From NCBI GenBank assembly GCA_027382625.1, contig JAJKFJ010021923.1, positions 186,001 to 250,000 of the forward strand: 64,000 bases of DNA, written 5' to 3'. Both the position numbers and the translations under genes were made by a program. This DNA comes from Tetmemena sp. SeJ-2015 (taxonomy: Eukaryota; Ciliophora; Spirotrichea; Sporadotrichida; Oxytrichidae). A model generated the notes under the pieces. It searched no databases. It was not told the origin of the DNA and worked only from the letters and a program-made list of their open reading frames with translations. The stretch's first letter is position 1; the number at the start of each line of letters is the position of its first letter. This document shows positions 58,838 through 64,000 of this stretch, piece after piece.

Positions 58838-59279
58838 CTATTTTCCTTCGTAAGTCTATACCCTAGCTTTAACTGTAAAGAACAATAAAATTAAAAATTG
58901 AATGACCTTAAAAGTATTTAAATATATTTTAACTTATTTAATTTCAACATAAGCAATTAGTAACAATTTTAGGATATTTTTTAAATTCGTTTTTGAAGAC
59001 TTATTTTCATGAGTTAATTGAGTATAGTTAAAATGATTTATGTGCTTAAGATCGAAATTTCTATATTGAAAAAATGAATTCAAACTTAGTTAATTGCTTT
59101 CATTAAATATTAAGAAGTCTAGAAATGATTTTTATAGATTCTAAGATAACTGCAGATCGAGGAGGCAATCTCAATTTTAGCTGTTTAAAACTCTATTTCA
59201 AATATTAAAAATTCATCGCTTAAAAGATTTGGTTGATTGCATGTATCAAGTATAAAGCAAGCTTTTATTTATTCATTTT
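58838..59279. other. AT-rich spacer
   Basis: No supported gene. Confidence 0.4.
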
Positions 59280-60703
59280 GCTATAAGTTTATAAATTAAT
59301 ATAAAAATAAAAAGAATCTCAAACTCATTAGATGGAGAAATTTATTCATTCTCAGGCTTAAATACAGGGTCGAGCACTATTTCAAACATATCATCTATCA
59401 TTTTAGGGAGTAAATCCTTAATATAGTCGTTTGGAATTCCCAAGTATGGATTCGTATTCACTTCAATTAACCACACTCTCATATCTTCATCAATTAGGAA
59501 GTCGAATCCTAAAAATTCAAAGCAATTTTTCCGCTTGTTAGGGTTTAATGTCTTCTTAAATTAATATAAAAATTAGTGCACAAAATATATCTTTGATGAG
59601 TGATATACATCCAGCATTAGATCCTTAATCCTTTTTATAAAATGTTCCTAAACGTCTATATTTAACTCTGGAAACTCCTTATCAAGATACTCTTGAAACA
59701 TTTCATAACCTATTGTGTTCCCATCTTCATGTTTTCCATAGTTATCTCCGTACTTCTGAAGACAGTTATTTGTCAAATGAACATAATTATTTTCATTAGC
59801 TAGAGAATAATCATCTGAGCTGGTTCTTAAATATCCTTTCTTATAGAAGTAAAACTCATTTTTATGAGTGGCTATCGCCCATACTCTAATATCGAATTTT
59901 CTGCCCTTAAAGAGCAAAGGCTTTTCTATATATTTCTAAATGACCCAGTAAGAAAACATTGGCCTTGAGGTTAGAAATTTCTAAATGTCCTCTAGTTTGT
60001 TGAAAATTTCTATGCCTCTTCCTTGATTTAAATTCGCAGGTTTAACTAGCCAGTAATTCCCCTAGCAATGCTTCTAAAACATAAAATAACACTTTGGGGG
60101 TATTCTTTCTTTATTCGAAGCGCCGTCATTCCTACTAAAGTCTATAAATCTGGAAACAAACTGATGGTATTCATAAGTGTCGATAGAGGAAGATACAACA
60201 AAAGACGTTGGAGTAGAGTCAAATACACTGTAGCCATTTTCAACTATATATTAGTTAATCTATGCTTTTTTACTTACTGGCTTCTTATTTATCTTTGTAA
60301 TATTGCTTCAAAGTTCTTACTAAGCCCGTTTTGGTAGTGATACCTCTTATATTTTCCAAATGATTTATAACGTATGTACTACCTCTCTCTGGATCCCTCA
60401 TTACTCTATCGATATGAGAGTACATCTATACTTAAATAAAGAGGAGTGAATTATTTACCCTTAAATTGAAATTAGTTGGCCTCCAGATGAAATTTGCCTT
60501 ATCGAGGGAATCATCTTTAGGGGATCTCTCTAAACTTTCCGTACCGCTACATGGCTTCTCTGATGACATTCGGACCATTACCCGGATAAACCGTAAAAGT
60601 ATAGACTGTTAAAATATATTAGAAGAAATATTGGGTGAGAACTAGGATCCTCTCTTTTATGCTGATCGTTATTGTTTTCTAATTTTGTTTTCGTGCTCGA
60701 CAT
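59280..60703 (-). CDS. tubulin-tyrosine-ligase-like (TTLL) enzyme
   Basis: ATG at 60703 (MSSTKTKLENNNDQHKRED). After a probable IES it reads TFTVYPGNGPNVIREAMQRY and LDKANFIWRPTNFNLR, the N-terminal TTLL pattern. Then LVKPANLNQGRGIEIFN (the KPxxxxxGRGI ATP-binding segment, about 60040), LLFKGRKFDIRVWAIATHKN (59917 on) and NNYVHLTNNCLQKYGDNYG. The C-terminus has FEFLGFDFLIDEDMRVWLIE and VNTNPYLG, the acid and Asn that bind Mg-ATP. These residues indicate an active ATP-grasp amino-acid ligase. It adds tyrosine, glutamate or glycine to tubulin, and which one cannot be told. An IES of about 30-40 bp near 59560 interrupts the frame. End extends past 59336 to an uncertain TGA. Confidence 0.9.
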
Positions 60704-61255
60704 TTGAGGAGATTGATGAATTTAATTCCTTTGCTACTATGGTTGAGACAGGTGAGTAAATGTATTATAATTGAGATTTATCACACTCTCAAATTATCTT
60801 AATTACTAAAATTATAAGTTATATTCAGTAAAAATGATGCATCTCTTTTTAAAAATGTTTATATAGTACTGTTCGTTCCTATTTTGTATTGCGGGCAAGA
60901 AATTCAGTTTACAGAGAGAAACTAAACTTTTTTTAAATATTACAACATTTTTTAGATATATCTCATTTTTAGGTGTAGGTATGTTCAGCTTTTAGGTATG
61001 AATTTCAAAAAATTTAATCTATAAAAATATGGGGATATTTTACATTAAACGGCCTTCGAAAAAGATCCGCAGATAAATTACTATGCATAACTTCCATTGT
61101 ATAAAATATTCTATTTATAATTTTAATACATGCTAGATATAAATTGAATTTTATACATTATTAGTCGCTGACATTAAAAAACAACCTACTTTAATGATTT
61201 TATAAGAATTTATAATTTCCGATTATCAATTAGTAATTCCCTCCTCAGATTTTAA
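60704..61255. other. AT-rich, no supported gene
   Basis: Lies where the C-terminal AAA5-AAA6 part of the dynein gene would be expected if it were collinear. I see no such coding sequence. Confidence 0.45.
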
Positions 61256-64000
61256 TCTTCAGAATGACTTACCTCTAGCAGCTTTGCAAGCTCTGGCTAT
61301 GTTTTCATACACAAAATCAGTGTTTTCAGTAAGCTCTTCCAGCTATTGCATACTCTCAGGCTCAAGTTGAGTGTGATCAAAGTTTACTAAGATTTCTTAA
61401 AGCTTAGGGTTTCCAAGCACGTGCTTGCTAGTTGCAGCTGCCCAATAGTCTTTGGTATAGCCAATTCCATCCTTAGCCTTGAACTTTATTGGCTCCACTT
61501 TCAACAATATGCAGACACCTTCCATAAGTAGTTTAACTGCGTTAGGAGGATTCTTCAAAGTCTTTAGCTCATTTATTTCAACTTTTGATAGATTTTAAAG
61601 TGCTGCAATTGCACTAAATAATTCAGGAGTAGCCTTGTTCAAATTAAATTCACACTCTTCTTTAATCTTCTCTGCTTGTTCCCTTTGCAAATTAAAACAT
61701 ATTATTTAATATTAAGCTAATATAATTGAATTTGCAATTTAAAAAAATTAACTAATAACAATGAGAAGTTAGAAATTCTTGATTGAAAGTGGAGTAAGCT
61801 AATTTAAGTGACTGTTTGTTTTATAAAATAGATTATATCAGGAGTAATTTATTCATCAATAATAATTAAATTATTATAAGCTTATGCATAATAAACATGC
61901 TTAAAAGAAAATTCTCCTCTTGCCTGATCTCTATGGCTGCAGAAGAAGGCTCTCTTCACCAATGAAACAGACAGATTTAAGGCTAACCAATGTATTAAAT
62001 CCCAAAATAGCTAAAATCTTTTTTACCCTAAATGGGCTTGGGCAAAATGTGAAATTAAGAGCGTTGATGGAGCGTGAAATGATTATTAGAGTAGAAGTGG
62101 TCCTTCGAACTAAAAACTGTATCAGAGAGAAAAAATTTTTACTCTTTAGATGTAATAAAAGGGATAAATAAGAGATATGTAGATTCAGATGGGAGAGTAG
62201 TTGAGGTCTAGAGCTATTTTCAACTCTGGGCAGTAATAAGGCATTGAAAAATGTATTGGCAAGAATCAATTTAGGATGGAAAGGATAAAATTAATGCACA
62301 TTATTATAATGGAGAACTCTCAAATTGCAATGGCAAATTTAACGGAAGTTTGGTAGATACTAGCAAAATACTAAAGTTACAGATTTAGCAAATTCTTAAA
62401 AAACTTAGTATTTTAAAAAAAAAAACCAAAAGACCAAAAGATTGGAAGAAATTGATCTGCAAATGATGATGCACAATTGGAATTCATCAGTGAAAGGATA
62501 AAGACTTTAATTTTATAAACTGGTAAATATCTAATTAAGGGTGCTACTACAACAGTTGCATTAGGATAAGGAACTTAAAGTTGTCTTTAAATTGAAGATA
62601 AATATTCACACCACAGAGGATAAGGTTCAAAGACTATCGTGGTTATGGGACAGTAGTTTGCTATTTTGATCAATGTAAAATTGAAAGCACATATTAAAAA
62701 CTGTAGTCTATTACTCATAAATAAACAAAAATTAAACCAGCAGCCACAATCTTATTATTTTAAGTCTTTCAAATGACCTTTTTTGAATTCTATGAGCGCT
62801 TTAAACTAAATAATTATATTAAAAATATCTACTCATATAGCAATCAAAAATCCTGCAGTTTATAGTTAATTTTTTTTTTGGTGCAAAATTAATTATATTA
62901 GCTTAATAATTGAGCTCCTATTCTTCTTTCATGAGCGCATCTCTTCGCTTTCCTACTTTGATGTGCTGCTCTTTTAAGTTTTCCAGTATCTTTTCGAGCT
63001 CAATCTGCTTCTCAATCAGCATGGGAGAATTATTCTCCAGTTACTCTTGGAACTTTTCTACTTGTTCTTGGGTATTCTTGAGCCTTTCAAGGCCAGTTTC
63101 ATACCTTTCCTGCAATTCCTTGAGACTAGTGCGCTTTTACTCGAATAGTTCCTTGTAGGTATTTATGTAGTCAATGAATGAATGGGGAGTGATGTAGAGA
63201 TAATGCTGCGTTTCCTAGAGATAGTTCTTAGCCATGGCTATGGTATCCATGTGTATTGAAATCGCAATTTCCAAAATCATGTCTCTGTTTACAACTTCAT
63301 CTTCCTTGAGAAGTGTCTCAGCAACTTCCTTATAGCCTTCAGTCGGCCAGCTATCCATCCAAATTATAGTTGAGCAGTTTACTATTGACTTGAAGTTTCT
63401 TATTCTTGCACGTAGATTAGCCCCAGTAGGAGTGAAGTTTAGCAACACTTTCAAGTTCTCTCTACACTTTTGAGAAAACTCAGCCAAAACTATCTAATTA
63501 TTCAGAGCATTGCCCTTATCAATAGCTGTAGAGGCTGAAGTTGGACCTCCAACTCTCATGTTATAGTTATAATTTAAACAGATAACAATTTAATTTTGTT
63601 TTGACAAAAAATATATTTTTACTATAGGAATAAGAATAAAGGATGTTCTCAGCTACTAAGAGAATTTTTTTCCATTTATAATGGTCAAAAAGAAAAAGAG
63701 AAATAAACATCCATAAATAAAGGGCATTTAAATCAATTTTTTATAAGCCTTCTCATTTAAATGTTAAATTCTTTTTATTGAGATACTTAATCTTACAATC
63801 AACCTTATTAAACTTGATTATTTTATTAAGTCCTAATTTAATGTTTAAACAATCAATAGTTTACTATATGATGTTCTCGTATTCCTCTTTTGTAAATATG
63901 CCTTGTATTTCTCCATTATTTACAAGGGTATTGATATCATCAAGAAATTCCTCCCTTATAATTTCGTTGTGCTTCAAATGGAACACTACTTCCTTATGAT
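61256..64000 (-). CDS. dynein heavy chain, partial: AAA4, stalk and microtubule-binding side
   Basis: At the window edge the minus strand reads EEFLDDINTLVNNGEIQGIF (about 63940), the AAA4 'FLEDINxLLNxGEVPxLF' block. After an AT-rich break (about 63560-63820) it reads FSQKCRENLKVLLNFTPTG and SIVNCSTIIWMDSWPTEGY (63487 on), the AAA4 C-terminal signature. Next are SIHMDTIAMAKNYLQETQHY and the stalk coiled coil CC1 to about 62890. After a 1.2-kb break, 61690-61260 reads QREQAEKIKEECEFNLNKAT and NELKTLKNPPNAVKLLMEGV, then GYTKDYWAAATSKHVLGN. These are the helices flanking the microtubule-binding domain. The rest (CC2, AAA5, AAA6) is not downstream in the window. Force-generating subunit of axonemal or cytoplasmic dynein. 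Confidence 0.92.
61700..62890. other. insertion within the dynein gene, with plus-strand coding-like pieces
   Basis: This 1.2-kb block separates two dynein pieces that should be nearly adjacent. It is partly AT-rich, but about 62160-62700 on the plus strand has short MORN-like stretches (YYNGELSNCNGKFNGSL, RFKDYRGYGTVVCYFD). It may be an IES carrying MDSs of another gene. Confidence 0.4.

Noticed and set aside
1..64000. Standard-code open reading frames of 60-175 codons
   Set aside because: Most are broken pieces or shadows: TAA and TAG are Gln here, so standard-code frames cut true genes and favour wrong strands (for example minus frames at 38830-39111 and 39605-39922 inside plus-strand genes).
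1..64000. CRISPR arrays, bacterial operons, ribosome binding sites, rRNA genes
   Set aside because: None seen. The spliceosomal introns and ciliate code make this nuclear eukaryotic DNA.

Overview
This window looks like micronuclear (germline) DNA of a spirotrich ciliate of the Oxytricha/Stylonychia/Tetmemena type. Three observations support this. (1) Real reading frames are full of in-frame TAA and TAG where glutamine is expected and end only at TGA, so a standard-code ORF search sees only fragments. (2) Conserved genes (kinesin, S11 peptidase, nucleoside transporter, FOP-like protein) are cut by short AT-rich segments of about 20-110 bp flanked by 3-7 bp direct repeats. Deleting the segment plus one repeat copy restores frame and family consensus, which is how internal eliminated sequences (IESs) and their pointers behave. 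(3) One gene, a cystathionine gamma-synthase/lyase-type PLP enzyme at 34967-36795, is scrambled: its segments lie in the order -5, 1, 3, -6, -4, -2 and are linked by matching pointers of 6-13 bp.

Layout. 1-5740: mostly minus-strand, Q-rich unknown proteins plus a doubtful plus-strand coding zone. 6216-10500: a plus-strand Ser/Gln-rich gene invaded at 6839-7806 by a transposon-like element with terminal inverted repeats. 10646-15121: a coiled-coil gene and a MYCBP/FAP174-like gene (+). 15260-16128: FOP/FGFR1OP-like basal-body protein (-). 16416-20058: a Ser-rich N-terminal region and an S11 D-Ala-D-Ala carboxypeptidase-like domain (+). 20525-25450: C-terminal-motor kinesin-14 (+). 25603-28002: RRM protein (+). 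28212-31870: coiled-coil protein (+). 31984-33419: multipass membrane protein (+). 33873-34847: about 1-kb foldback element. 34967-36795: scrambled PLP enzyme. 36934-39155: equilibrative nucleoside transporter (+). 39211-40341: pseudokinase (+). 40478-41520: membrane protein (+). 42037-43182: RING-H2 membrane E3 (-). 43151-46688: coiled-coil/Gly-Gln-Asn protein (-). 46985-49876: large unknown (-). 49977-50955: second foldback element. 51424-53990: unknown Ser/Gln-rich protein (+). 54253-58837: three minus-strand unknowns, one with a long coiled coil. 59280-60703: tubulin-tyrosine-ligase-like enzyme (-). 61256-64000: part of a dynein heavy chain (-), running off the window.

Several genes serve microtubules or cilia (kinesin-14, dynein, TTLL, FOP-like, FAP174-like). 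Each locus is otherwise an independent gene, as expected for precursors of gene-sized macronuclear chromosomes, so no operon-like logic is implied. Ends of genes given here are approximate wherever unresolved IESs interrupt the frame. All readings were done by eye.
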